Source: Sulfitobacter sediminilitoris
GTDB lineage: Bacteria; Pseudomonadota; Alphaproteobacteria; Rhodobacterales; Rhodobacteraceae
Assembly (NCBI RefSeq): GCF_010667575.1
Contig: NZ_JAABNT010000022.1
Span: 1 to 47,147 of the forward strand
Reading direction: 5' to 3'
Length of the DNA: 47,147 nt
Below the pieces are notes generated by a model. It had not been told where the DNA came from. It searched no databases and saw only the letters and a program-made list of their open reading frames with translations. This document shows positions 33,669-42,873 of the stretch, in pieces. Both the position numbers and the translations under genes were made by a program. The first letter of the stretch is position 1, and each line of letters opens with the position of its first letter.

Positions 33669-34784
33669 ATGAAGCCCCTCAAGCGGCTTGAGCGTTACCT
33701 GTCGGCTTTCTTTACCCTGGGCCGCACCAAGGGGCAGGCCAAGGCTGCGCATCGTACCCTGACTAATTTGACCCCACGCGTCGATCACCTGGAAGACCGC
33801 GCCGATGGCGTGGACGCGGACCTGCGCGCGATGCAGGAGAGCCTCGATGCGCGGCAGTCCCACCTGGAAGATGCCGACGGTCGCATGCACCGGCTGTTCG
33901 AATGGACACGTCGGTACGAGGCGCTGGCCGACGAACTCATTGCCGATTACCACCGCGAAGCCGCAATCCTACGGCGCGTGGGCCAGTCCGACAGTGCACT
34001 TCTGGCACGCATGTTTACCGACATCTCCCGTCGTCTTGACGGCGAGGCAGGGGGGGCGCCCGCAAAAGAGTCCTCGAAGGTTAAGCTACCTTCCACTGAG
34101 GGCTTCGATCTTTTCAAGGACAGTTTCTATCACCGGTTGGAGAACCGTTGGCGCGGTGCGCCCGAGGAGATTGCACGGCGGCTCAAGGTCTATATCCCGG
34201 ACGTCGAAGCCGCCTGGCTCCGAACCGACAAAAAGCCGGTGATGGATCTGGGCTGCGGGCGCGGTGAATGGCTGGGGCTCCTGCGGGATCACGGCATCGA
34301 AGGCTTCGGCGTGGACACTAACGCGGTGCAGATCGAGGAAGCGCAAGAGGCGGGTCTCGATGTGCGAGCGAGCGATGCGTTGCAGGCGCTGGCCGATCAA
34401 TCTGACGCCAGTCTTTCGGTGATCTCCGCCCATCACCTCATCGAACACCTGCCCTTTGATGCGGTGGCCTGGATTGTCCGCGAGACGGGCCGCGTGCTGG
34501 CTCCCGGTGGTATTCTGCTGTTTGAGACCCCCAATACCCGCAACGTGCTGGTGGGGGCCACCACCTTCCACACCGATCCCACACATCTCAAACCCATGCC
34601 CGAACAGGTCATGGGCGTACTCCTGGAGACCGCGGGCTTCGATCCTGTCAATATCCGCCACATCAACCCGCATGAGCGGCTGGGTAAATTCCTCGACATG
34701 CCTGACTTCAACGATGAGCTGGCGCATCTGATGTTCGGGCCGCAGGATCTGGCGATCCTCGGCACGAAGCCCGTGGACGCCTGA
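33669..34784 (+). CDS. Coiled-coil SAM methyltransferase (O-antigen chain-terminating type)
   Basis: A 371-aa protein. The first ~120 residues form a long coiled coil (TNLTPRVDHLEDRADGVDAD), followed by a linker and a class I methyltransferase domain (residues ~185-360) with motif I VMDLGCGRGEWLGLL and a later HHLIEHLPFDAVAWIVRETG-LAPGG block. Proteins combining a methyltransferase with a coiled coil include WbdD, which caps O-antigen chains and measures their length; here the coiled coil is N-terminal and no kinase domain is present. It is the first gene of a tightly coupled operon: its TGA overlaps the ATG of the next gene (TGATG). A decayed partial copy lies at 31753-31890. GAAAGGAG precedes the start region. 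Confidence 0.85.
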   Translation: MKPLKRLERYLSAFFTLGRTKGQAKAAHRTLTNLTPRVDHLEDRADGVDADLRAMQESLDARQSHLEDADGRMHRLFEWTRRYEALADELIADYHREAAILRRVGQSDSALLARMFTDISRRLDGEAGGAPAKESSKVKLPSTEGFDLFKDSFYHRLENRWRGAPEEIARRLKVYIPDVEAAWLRTDKKPVMDLGCGRGEWLGLLRDHGIEGFGVDTNAVQIEEAQEAGLDVRASDALQALADQSDASLSVISAHHLIEHLPFDAVAWIVRETGRVLAPGGILLFETPNTRNVLVGATTFHTDPTHLKPMPEQVMGVLLETAGFDPVNIRHINPHERLGKFLDMPDFNDELAHLMFGPQDLAILGTKPVDA

Positions 34785-37177
34785 TGCGAATCGGAGTTCT
34801 TCGCACGCAAGTTCCCTTCGTTACCGGCGGGGCGGAGCGGCACGCGGCCAACCTGGTGGCGGCGCTGAACCAGCGCGGGCACGAGGCTGTCGAGATCACG
34901 CTGCCCTTCAAGTGGTATCCGGGCCAGACCCTGGCCGATCACATCCATGCTGCGAAACTGATCGATATCTCGGAAGTGGAGGCGGTGCCGGTGGATCTTG
35001 CCATCGGGTTGAAGTTCCCCGCCTGGCTCGCGCGGCATCTGAACAAGGTCTTCTGGGTGATCCACCAGCATCGGCAGGCCTATGACATGTGGGAGGCGGG
35101 CAATTCTGATCTGCTGGACGATCCACAGGGCGAGGCCCTGCGTGCGCTGATCCACGAAGAGGACCGCACGGCTTTTGGCGAAAGCCCTCATCCGGTCTAC
35201 GCTAATTCCGGCAACGTGGCGGGGCGGCTGGAGCGCTATCTCGGCGTGCAATCGATCCCGCTTTATCACCCGCCGCCAAATGCGGATGTGCTGCGGCAGG
35301 GGGGCTTTGGTGATTATCTCTTCGCGCCCGGACGTCTCAATGCTTCGAAACGGTTGGAATTGACGCTGCAGGCTGTGGCGCACTCCAAGGCGCGGCTGGT
35401 GGTGGCGGGCGTGGCGGAGAACCCGGCCTACCAGAACCATCTGGTGAAGATGGCCGAGGATCTGGGCATCGCGGGGCGGGTGACCTGGCTGGGAGCCGTG
35501 GATGACGCGACACTGATCCGGCATTACGCTGAATGTCGCGGGGTGGTCTTTGTCCCGCGCGACGAGGATTATGGATATATCACGCTGGAGGCCATGCTCT
35601 CGGGCAAACCTGTTGTCTCGGTCACCGACGCAGGCGGGCCGCTGGAGTTCATTGCCGACGGGCAGGAGGGGCTGATCACGGCGCCAGAGCCTGCGGCGCT
35701 TGGCGCGGCCTTTGACCGGCTGATGGAGGATACGAGCGCTGCCGAGCGGATGGGGCAGGTGGGTCTGGCGCGGTACAAGGCGCAAAACATCTCCTGGGAT
35801 CACGTGGTCGAGACGCTGACGGGGCAGGCCCATGCCCCCGTCGCCCCCGATATCGTCGCGCCTCTGGAGCCCGCGCCCGAAGCGCCGCCCTCGGCTCCCG
35901 ATGCCACCGCGAAGCTCGCCTCCGCCGTGGCCCCGCCGGAGGCGCCGGGCAGCCTGCCGTTCGCCAACATCACGCAAGTGCTCGAAGCCTACGCCTTCGA
36001 TGAGCTCCCCGCCGCCATGGGCCGACCGGAGCCTCCCATCGACGCCGGATTGGCGGGCTATCTCGGCACCCATTGGACGCGGTTCGGATCGACTCTGGCG
36101 CAGCTTGAGGGACTGGAGGTGCAAAAGACCCTCGACGTGGGTGTCTTCCCGCCGCTCGTGTTCCAGGCGCTCTTGGCCAACCAGTTTCCGGGGATTGAAA
36201 TGCACGGGCTCTGGGAGGGTCCCGATCCCTACAAGCAATCGGTGAAGGCGCGGGGCGATCACCCCTCCTTCGACATCACCCTCGAAGTGGCCAATGGCGA
36301 GCGTGACCCTTGGCCCTACGATGACAATACCTTCGACCTGGTCACGGGGATGGAGATCCTCGAACACCTCGCTCTTGATCCTTACTTTTTCTACACCGAA
36401 GCCGTGCGGGTGCTGAAACCCGGCGGGCATCTGCTGATCACCACCCCCAACGTGAACAGTCACCGAGGCGTCTGGAAGGCGCTGAACAACGTGGCACCCT
36501 ATTCCTTCGGGATCTTCGTGCCCTCGGGCGGGGTCTACGGGCGGCACAACCGCGAATATGCGCCGCGCGAGCTTTCCATGATCGGCGAGGCGGCGGGGCT
36601 CAAAACCGTGCGGCTCCAGACCTTCGACGTCTACGACCGGCATATCGAGCCAGAGATTGCGCAGATGCTGGTTGCGCGGGGCGATGATCTTTCCTTACGC
36701 GGCGAAAACATCCAGTACTTTGCACGTAAGACTGGTGTACCCCAAGGTTACCCCGAGAATCTTTACCATGGTGATCCCACGCGGATGATGGGCGAGATGT
36801 CGGTGACGGATTGCGAGGCCGCGACGGGTCTTACGCGTATTGCGGTTAAAAACAAGAGTGCCGCCACCTGGCCTACCGCCGGGGACCGCGCCACCTGCGT
36901 GCTGGCCGAATGGGTCGACGGGGTAGGGTACCTCCGCCACCAACACATTATGCAGCCGCTCTCTACCCCGCTCGCCCCCGGAGAAATCGGCGAGATGCGC
37001 CTAACGCTGGATGCGAAGGGGCAGGGGGAGTCTGGCTCCCTGCGCCTACATCTTTACCAGCAGGGCGTTGGCGTTTTTACCGGGCGTGGCCGGGCGACAC
37101 CGCTCACGCTACCCTGTTCCGAGGTCGCATTTTTGAAGTTGGTGGAGGTGACCCCCCTGCCGCAGGGCGCGCCATGA
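34784..37177 (+). CDS. Trifunctional fusion: GT4 glycosyltransferase, methyltransferase, beta-sandwich domain
   Basis: A 797-aa protein. Residues ~1-345 are a GT4 glycosyltransferase (MRIGVLRTQVPFVTGGAERH at the donor cleft; E-x7-E in DEDYGYITLEAMLSG). Residues ~350-395 are a Pro/Ala-rich linker. Residues ~400-640 are a SAM methyltransferase-like domain (KTLDVGVFPPLVFQALLANQ; EILEHLALDPYFFYTEAVRV; LKPGGHLLITTPN). Residues ~660-790 look like a beta-sandwich (LTRIAVKNKSAATWPTAGDR, then GYLRHQHIMQPLS), comparable to the carbohydrate-binding C-terminal domain of Wzt-type proteins. Adding and methylating a sugar in one polypeptide fits chain capping of a surface polysaccharide. It overlaps both neighbours by a few bases, so the three genes are translationally coupled. 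Confidence 0.85.
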   Translation: MRIGVLRTQVPFVTGGAERHAANLVAALNQRGHEAVEITLPFKWYPGQTLADHIHAAKLIDISEVEAVPVDLAIGLKFPAWLARHLNKVFWVIHQHRQAYDMWEAGNSDLLDDPQGEALRALIHEEDRTAFGESPHPVYANSGNVAGRLERYLGVQSIPLYHPPPNADVLRQGGFGDYLFAPGRLNASKRLELTLQAVAHSKARLVVAGVAENPAYQNHLVKMAEDLGIAGRVTWLGAVDDATLIRHYAECRGVVFVPRDEDYGYITLEAMLSGKPVVSVTDAGGPLEFIADGQEGLITAPEPAALGAAFDRLMEDTSAAERMGQVGLARYKAQNISWDHVVETLTGQAHAPVAPDIVAPLEPAPEAPPSAPDATAKLASAVAPPEAPGSLPFANITQVLEAYAFDELPAAMGRPEPPIDAGLAGYLGTHWTRFGSTLAQLEGLEVQKTLDVGVFPPLVFQALLANQFPGIEMHGLWEGPDPYKQSVKARGDHPSFDITLEVANGERDPWPYDDNTFDLVTGMEILEHLALDPYFFYTEAVRVLKPGGHLLITTPNVNSHRGVWKALNNVAPYSFGIFVPSGGVYGRHNREYAPRELSMIGEAAGLKTVRLQTFDVYDRHIEPEIAQMLVARGDDLSLRGENIQYFARKTGVPQGYPENLYHGDPTRMMGEMSVTDCEAATGLTRIAVKNKSAATWPTAGDRATCVLAEWVDGVGYLRHQHIMQPLSTPLAPGEIGEMRLTLDAKGQGESGSLRLHLYQQGVGVFTGRGRATPLTLPCSEVAFLKLVEVTPLPQGAP

Positions 37178-38469
37178 CAGTCCTGAAGCCGCGTGTCCAC
37201 TGGGTCTCGCCACTGCCGCACGCGCAGACCGACATCGCTCATTACACCCGCCGCATCTTGCCCGAGCTGGCGGCTGAGACCGACCTCGTTCTCTGGACTG
37301 ACGCGAACCACTGGGACCGGGAATTGCACGACTTCGCCCCCGTCCGCCGCCTCGATCCCGACCGGGTGATGCCGCGCGACTTTGCTCTGGCCGGACGGCC
37401 AGACGGTAAACCGGGGCAGGGTCCGGAGGCGGTATTCGTCAACATCGGCAATGCCTGGCCCTTCCACGCGGGATATTTGCGGATGGTGCAGCGTATCCCT
37501 GCGGTCATCGTGCTACATGACATGGCCATACAGGAGATGTGCCACGACGCTATGGATCGCGACCTGCTGCCCCGTGGCCTTTACGAGACCTTGATGGCGC
37601 GCTGGCACGGACAAAAGGGACGCGACGCGGTACATGCAACTTGGAAGGGGGAGATGACCCCCGGCGACCTGTCTCACCGGTATCCCGGCTTCGAGCTGGC
37701 GCTCACCCGCGCCGTCTCGGTCCTGACCCATACGCCGGTGGCCCGCGACGCGGTCGATGCCACCGGTACAGTACCTACCTATCTGCTCGATCTACCCTTC
37801 CGATTCTCGGCCCAAACACCGGCGGTGATCCGATCCGGTATTGGTCCGATGCGACTGGTGCAATTCGGTTATACCGGGCCTAACCGACGGCTGCAGAATG
37901 TGCTGGAGGCGCTGGCAGAGCTCAAGGGCGAGGTCGACTTCCACCTCGACGTCATGGGTAAGCTCTGGGATCCGGGCTACATCACCGCGCGCATCCGCGA
38001 ACTGGGCCTCGTGCACAATGTTACTCTGCACGGTTTCGTAGAGGAATACGAACTCGACGAGAAACTGAACGCCGCTCATCTGGTTTTCAACCTGCGCAAC
38101 CCCACCATGGGTGAGGCCTCGGGCAGCCAGATGCGCATCTGGAATGCCGCGGCCCCGTCTGTTGTCACCGATCTGGGCTGGTACGCTAATTTGCCCGATG
38201 GCACGGTCTTCAAGATTGATCCGTCAGAAGAAGTTCCCGCGCTGCAACGGCTCATCCGCCAGTTGGTCGCCGATCCCGCTGCGGGCCGCGATGTGGCTGC
38301 TGCAGGCCGCGCGCGGCTCGAAGCAGCCCATACGCCCGCGCGTTATGCTAGAGGTGTGGCAAATGTAGCCCGGCGTTTCGAGGCCGATGCGGCCGCAGCT
38401 CTGCGCAATCGTAGTTTGCAGCAGCATGACCCCATGGTGGTGAAAAAGAAATCAGTGCAGGCGGGGTGA
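37174..38469 (+). CDS. Glycosyltransferase (GT4-like)
   Basis: A 431-aa glycosyltransferase, third gene of the operon; its ATG overlaps the TGA of the previous gene (ATGA). It begins MTVLKPRVHWVSPLPHAQTD, has an N-terminal Rossmann domain (IPAVIVLHDMAIQEM) and a C-terminal domain with MRLVQFGYTGPNRRLQNVLE and NPTMGEASGSQMRIWNAAAP. The second Glu of the usual E-x7-E motif is missing; the 'GEASGS' type occurs in a GT4 subgroup of polysaccharide loci. The frame is open back to 36910, but that part is antisense-like and lies within the upstream gene. No flippase or Wzm/Wzt transporter is present in the window, so the glycan must use export machinery elsewhere. Confidence 0.85.
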   Translation: MTVLKPRVHWVSPLPHAQTDIAHYTRRILPELAAETDLVLWTDANHWDRELHDFAPVRRLDPDRVMPRDFALAGRPDGKPGQGPEAVFVNIGNAWPFHAGYLRMVQRIPAVIVLHDMAIQEMCHDAMDRDLLPRGLYETLMARWHGQKGRDAVHATWKGEMTPGDLSHRYPGFELALTRAVSVLTHTPVARDAVDATGTVPTYLLDLPFRFSAQTPAVIRSGIGPMRLVQFGYTGPNRRLQNVLEALAELKGEVDFHLDVMGKLWDPGYITARIRELGLVHNVTLHGFVEEYELDEKLNAAHLVFNLRNPTMGEASGSQMRIWNAAAPSVVTDLGWYANLPDGTVFKIDPSEEVPALQRLIRQLVADPAAGRDVAAAGRARLEAAHTPARYARGVANVARRFEADAAAALRNRSLQQHDPMVVKKKSVQAG

Positions 38470-38621
38470 AGCCTGCGCCATCGACTTGGTTTCGCCACCG
38501 GGTCTTCACGAATTTGGCGGAATTTTTCCGATTTGGACACAAACTGTTTCCACCATAGTCCTGCCGCAAAATATCCTTATAACAGCAGAATAAAACAAGT
38601 CCGAGCAGATAAAGCGGGCGA

Positions 38622-40112
38622 ATGAATATGGGCGACTATCACCTCAGTGAGGCAAAATGGGGGGAAGGTGAGTTCGGCACCCCCGGTGGAACCGTTTACT
38701 GGAGCTTTGCGACCACACCGGGCACAGGCTTCGGGTTTTCGGACTATATTACCGACCCCGTCTATCGCAATGTCATTCGCGATGCCTTCCAGGCGTGGGA
38801 AGACGTGGCGGATATTGATTTTGTCGAAACTTCAGATGGCAGCCTGACCGATATTCGTCTTGGCTGGGACGTGATCGACGGTCCTTTCAGCGTCGTGGGC
38901 GAGGCCGCCAGCCGCGGATCGAAGACCACCTCGACCCTGTTCAGCTTTACAGAGGCCGAGATCCGTTTCGATATCGCCGAGAACTGGGCCACCGACCGCG
39001 ATGTGGCCCGTAACGAGGTGGGCCTGTACCAGGTTGCTCTGCACGAGATCGGTCATGCCATCGGCCTGGATCATACCAATGACCCTGATACGATCATGTA
39101 TGTGAGCGATATCAGTGATTTACAAGGATTAACCGCCGGGGACATCGAAGGGGCGCAGGCCTTTTACGGCCCGGCCGACAGCAGCCCGTCGTCTCAGCCG
39201 ACACCGGACCCCACGCCGCCCGTGATCACCTATGCGCCCACGCGCGGGGCGGATACGTTCATGGCGCGGGCAGGCAATGATGTGATCGACGGCATGGGTG
39301 GCATCGACACGCTCAGCCTGACCGGAGAGCAGTCGCAATACACGCTGACCTTGTCTGCGGGCAACATCATCCTGACCGACCGCACGGGCCGCGATGGCAC
39401 CGATACCCTGATCAGCATCGAACGGCTGGATTTCCAATCTGGGGCGTCGACCTTGGGGAATACCCTTTTTGAGATCGACACTTTCGATGGCATCGCCACG
39501 CTGGACCCGGATGACTTTGCCCAGATCGTTGAGCTTTACATCGCCTATTTCAACCGCGCACCGGATGCGGTTGGCCTGGCCTTCTGGGGAAATGCCTTTG
39601 CCGATGGCCTCAGCATGGAGGAAATGGCAGCACTTTTCATCGATCAGGATGAAACCCGTGACGCCTATCCAAGCGCAATGAGCAACGCGGCCTTCGCGAC
39701 CGCCGTCTACAACAACGTGCTGGGACGTATCCCGGACGCGGAGGGCTTTGACTTCTGGGTGGGCGTACTGGACGACGGGGCGGTCGGGCGCGATACCTTC
39801 ATCCTGTCCGTGCTCGATGGGGCCAAGGCCGCGTTTCCGCCCGGCGCCTCGGCCGCGTTCATCGCGCAGATGCTGGAGGACCGGCAGTACTTGTCGGACA
39901 AGGCCGACATCGGCGCATATTTCGCGGTGCACAAGGGCATGTCAGATGTCACGGAAGCAGTCCAAATAATGACACTTTTTGACGGTAGTGAAAGCAGCAT
40001 CGAGAACGCCTTAAACGCGATCGAGGGACACTACGATGCCGCGCTCAGCGCTGATAGCGGGGATTTCCTCATGCCGCTGTTGGGCGTGCTGGATAACCCA
40101 TTTTTTGGATAG
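38622..40112 (+). CDS. Matrixin-like zinc metalloprotease with RTX segment and C-terminal DUF4214
   Basis: A 496-aa secreted protease of the M10A (matrixin) type. The catalytic domain covers residues ~1-185, with the zinc motif HEIGHAIGLDH at residue 141 and the Met-turn IMYVSD shortly after. There is no prodomain or signal peptide. A Pro/Ser linker (~187-205) leads to degenerate RTX elements (ADTFMARAGNDVIDGMGGID), then the DUF4214 block (residues ~300-475: IVELYIAYFNRAPDAVGLAF; YNNVLGRIPDAEGFDFWVGV), ending in DSGDFLMPLLGVLDNPFFG. Lack of a Sec signal and the RTX part indicate type I export. It is followed after 11 bases by the four-repeat adhesin gene, probably in the same transcript. It may mature or remodel the other surface proteins (inference). 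Confidence 0.88.
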   Translation: MNMGDYHLSEAKWGEGEFGTPGGTVYWSFATTPGTGFGFSDYITDPVYRNVIRDAFQAWEDVADIDFVETSDGSLTDIRLGWDVIDGPFSVVGEAASRGSKTTSTLFSFTEAEIRFDIAENWATDRDVARNEVGLYQVALHEIGHAIGLDHTNDPDTIMYVSDISDLQGLTAGDIEGAQAFYGPADSSPSSQPTPDPTPPVITYAPTRGADTFMARAGNDVIDGMGGIDTLSLTGEQSQYTLTLSAGNIILTDRTGRDGTDTLISIERLDFQSGASTLGNTLFEIDTFDGIATLDPDDFAQIVELYIAYFNRAPDAVGLAFWGNAFADGLSMEEMAALFIDQDETRDAYPSAMSNAAFATAVYNNVLGRIPDAEGFDFWVGVLDDGAVGRDTFILSVLDGAKAAFPPGASAAFIAQMLEDRQYLSDKADIGAYFAVHKGMSDVTEAVQIMTLFDGSESSIENALNAIEGHYDAALSADSGDFLMPLLGVLDNPFFG

Positions 40113-40123
40113 AGGTTAAGAAC

Positions 40124-42412
40124 GTGACTAACAATGCACCCAAAGGCCCGGTAACCATCCTGGGGTATGCGTACGTCGGTGAAACGGTGTTAGCACGGCC
40201 AAACGGTGTCGCAGACGCTGATGGGATCAACTACGATACTGTCCGTCTTCAGTGGTTACGGGATGGAAAAGAGATCCTCGGGGCCACATCACAAGAATAC
40301 ACCGTTACTTTGGCTGACGAGGGGACACAGATCAGTGTTCGCTACAGCTATACCGATTACGGTGGCACCCGAGAAGTTGTGACCAGCGATCCGGAGCCGG
40401 CGGTGCCTCCCGCAGGCACGCCGATACCCGACAGTGAGGCTTCCTATAGTCCTCTGATCATCCTTGGGGATGCCGTTGTTGGTGAGTATCTCCTTGCGCG
40501 GCCAAATGCGATTACCGACGAAAACGGCATCGACTACGCTTCTACCTCGTTCCAATGGTTGCGCGACGGTAAGGCCATTCCTGGGGCAACGTCTGAGAGA
40601 TACGATGTCACCGATGCAGATATTGGCGCCGAAATCAGCGTGCAATATTTCTATCGTGATCTGCTCGGGAAGAGCAAATCAGTGACAAGCAATCCCAAGC
40701 CAGAGGTGCCTAACCCGGATGGGCTCGCGCCTGCCCCTACTGTCCCGACGGATGATGGCGGAACTGGGGACGTGCCTGTCTCTGATGTCCCGACGGATGA
40801 TGGCAGCACCGGGGACGTGCCTGTGGCAGATAACGATAGTAACGCGCTGGTTATTATTGGCGATGCGATTGTTGGGAAATATCTCATCGCCGGAGTAAGC
40901 GGTGTTACTGATCCGAACGGTATCAATTCTGCTTATGTCTCGTACCAATGGCTGCGCGACGGTAAAGCTATTTCCGGGGCAACGTCTCAAAAGTACACAG
41001 TGACTGAAACTGACATTGGTGCCGAGATCAGTGTTCAGTATTCCTACCGTGATCTGCGTGGAACGACTAAGTCCCTGACAAGCAACCCGACATCAGAAGT
41101 TCCTGCGCCCGATGGTGTTATGCGCGTCCCCAATGTCACAACAGACGAGGGCGGCACTGGGGACGTATCTGATACAGAGGAAAATTCTAGCCAGCTGACC
41201 ATTTTTGGCGACGCGCTTGTTGGCGAATATCTCTTTGCGAGGTCAACTGATATCACGGACAAGAATGGTATCGACAAGGGTTCGGCCTCATTCCAATGGT
41301 TGCGGGATGGTGCTCTCATTCCTGGGGCAACGTCGCAGTTATACGAAATTACCGAAGCGGACATTGGTGCCGAGATCAGTGTTCTGTATGTGTACCGAGA
41401 TCTCCTCGGCATAAGTAAGTCGTTGAGCAGTGACCCGAAACCAGAAGTACCTGACCCGGATGGTGAAGCCCCTGCACGTTTTGCGCTGGGTGGCCCGGGG
41501 GATGCGTCTGAGACAGTTGGAGAGGTCGTTCTCGAAGGAACACCTGCTGCGGAAATACTAACGGCAGTTGCAGGTCTCCAGCAGATTAATGGTGGTGATG
41601 GTGTAGATACGGTCGTCTTTGCCGGAGCTCAGACCCATTACACTGTCAGTTTCAGTGCAGACGGTGTAACTGTGACCGATCGTACGGAGGGTGGGCTCGG
41701 CACGATCGCGCTGGATCATGTGGAACTGATTGACTTCGACACCGACCTTGAAGTCTTTGGCGGCCCAATGGGTCTCGGACAATTCGGTGGTCATACAGGC
41801 CTCGATGCAGAAGCCTTCGAAGAGCTCATCGGGGTGTATATCGCCTATTTCAACCGTGCACCGGACGCGATCGGCTTGTCCTTCTGGGCAACCGAATTTG
41901 CCAATGGGATGTCTCTTGAACAGATATCGTCTCTCTTTGCAGACCAAGATGAAACTGAGGCTGCATATCCAGAAACCTCAAGCAACGCTTACTTCGCCAC
42001 CATAGTCTACAATAACGTACTTGGCCGTATCCCCGATCAGGAAGGCTTTGATTTCTGGGTTAACACGCTGGATGCCGGAGCTATTACCCGCGATCAGTTC
42101 ATTCTGGCAGTCTTGGAGGGCGCGAAGGCCAACCCACCTGCTGGGGCGTCTCAGGATTTCATCGACCAGCAGCAAGCTGACAGAGCCTACCTGGAGACCA
42201 AAATCGATATCGGTGCTTATTTTGCAGTGCATAAGGGCATGTCCGATGTAGCGGATGCGGCCCAGGTGATGGCGCTTTTCGATGGCAGTGAGAGCAGCAT
42301 CAGCAATGCCCTCGCAGCGATTGAAGGTGACTATGAAGACGCTGTCAGCCCTGATGGCGGGGATTTCCTGATGCCACTCATTGGCGTGCTGGATAACCCA
42401 TTGATCGGATAA
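40124..42412 (+). CDS. Adhesin-like protein with four Ig-like repeats and C-terminal DUF4214
   Basis: A 762-aa exported protein. Four ~90-residue repeats begin near residues 5, 107, 238 and 352, each with the core QWLRDGxxIxGATSxxYxVT and ending in (T/S)S(N/D)PxxEVP. They resemble bacterial Ig-like adhesin domains. A short linker contains a 15-residue tandem repeat (VPTDDGGTGDVPVSD). A Ca-binding-like segment follows (INGGDGVDTVVFAG, HYTVSFSADGVTVTDRTEGG), then DUF4214 (residues ~560-740) and the tail GGDFLMPLIGVLDNPLIG. Start: GTG at 40124 preceded by AGAGG. It is an architectural twin of the protein at 42874, which has two repeats. A cell-surface or matrix adhesin exported by type I secretion is the best guess. 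Confidence 0.83.
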   Translation: MTNNAPKGPVTILGYAYVGETVLARPNGVADADGINYDTVRLQWLRDGKEILGATSQEYTVTLADEGTQISVRYSYTDYGGTREVVTSDPEPAVPPAGTPIPDSEASYSPLIILGDAVVGEYLLARPNAITDENGIDYASTSFQWLRDGKAIPGATSERYDVTDADIGAEISVQYFYRDLLGKSKSVTSNPKPEVPNPDGLAPAPTVPTDDGGTGDVPVSDVPTDDGSTGDVPVADNDSNALVIIGDAIVGKYLIAGVSGVTDPNGINSAYVSYQWLRDGKAISGATSQKYTVTETDIGAEISVQYSYRDLRGTTKSLTSNPTSEVPAPDGVMRVPNVTTDEGGTGDVSDTEENSSQLTIFGDALVGEYLFARSTDITDKNGIDKGSASFQWLRDGALIPGATSQLYEITEADIGAEISVLYVYRDLLGISKSLSSDPKPEVPDPDGEAPARFALGGPGDASETVGEVVLEGTPAAEILTAVAGLQQINGGDGVDTVVFAGAQTHYTVSFSADGVTVTDRTEGGLGTIALDHVELIDFDTDLEVFGGPMGLGQFGGHTGLDAEAFEELIGVYIAYFNRAPDAIGLSFWATEFANGMSLEQISSLFADQDETEAAYPETSSNAYFATIVYNNVLGRIPDQEGFDFWVNTLDAGAITRDQFILAVLEGAKANPPAGASQDFIDQQQADRAYLETKIDIGAYFAVHKGMSDVADAAQVMALFDGSESSISNALAAIEGDYEDAVSPDGGDFLMPLIGVLDNPLIG
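40741..40830 (+). repeat. Tandem 45-bp repeat inside the adhesin gene
   Basis: Two adjacent 45-bp copies starting at 40741 and 40786 (TGTCCCGACGGATGATGGC at each start) encode VPTDDGGTGDVPVSD and VPTDDGSTGDVPVAD. The repeat is in frame, so changes in copy number would lengthen or shorten the linker between Ig-like repeats 2 and 3 without breaking the gene. Confidence 0.85.
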
Positions 42413-42530
42413 GCGCGACATCCCCCCGGAACACTCCAAAGTGTGCATGCCGCCCTACTTGTTCAAAGCTAGGGAAGAAAGCCGCTGCAAGTGTATGTGC
42501 AGACGCCATGCCATGGCTCCTGAGCTTTGA

Positions 42531-42716
42531 TCTCAAAACAACATTCGGCAATTTATTGCTGATGGCAACTTCCGACTACTTGCAGATGATATCTATAGTG
42601 TTAGTGGAGCCAACAATGTTATCGATGGTGATGACAATCCTTTAGAGATCAACGAGCAGATATCAGGTAAGTGCAGAAACGATACCCTTTCAGGGGGACA
42701 AAGCTGCGGCTTCTAG
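42531..42716 (+). pseudogene. Possible remnant of an RTX-type gene
   Basis: The 460-base gap between the two adhesin genes has one notable open stretch: read from 42531 it gives NNIRQFIADGNFRLLADDIY, then GANNVIDGDDNP and ISGKCRNDTLSGGQ before a stop at 42714. The last words resemble degenerate calcium-binding nonapeptides (GxNDTLSGG). There is no start codon with a ribosome binding site, and cysteines interrupt the motif, so this looks like debris of a lost RTX gene. The evidence is suggestive only. Confidence 0.4.
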
Positions 42717-42873
42717 CGCGGGCAAGCATCCATTAAAAATGGATTAAGTTATTGATTTGCATTATGAAATGCATCTTCAGTTTCCCGAAGTTCGCTAGTC
42801 CGGCGTCAACCGAAATGGAAGCGGTCATAAACCCTCGCGAAGAAACCTGAACAGTCTCTCGAAGCAAAAAATT

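Noticed and set aside
34433..36643. 736-codon open frame on the minus strand.
   Set aside because: It is antisense to the methyltransferase and glycosyltransferase fusion genes, whose motifs and overlapping stop/start codons prove the plus strand is coding; the product is rich in Arg and His, as expected for a high-GC shadow frame.
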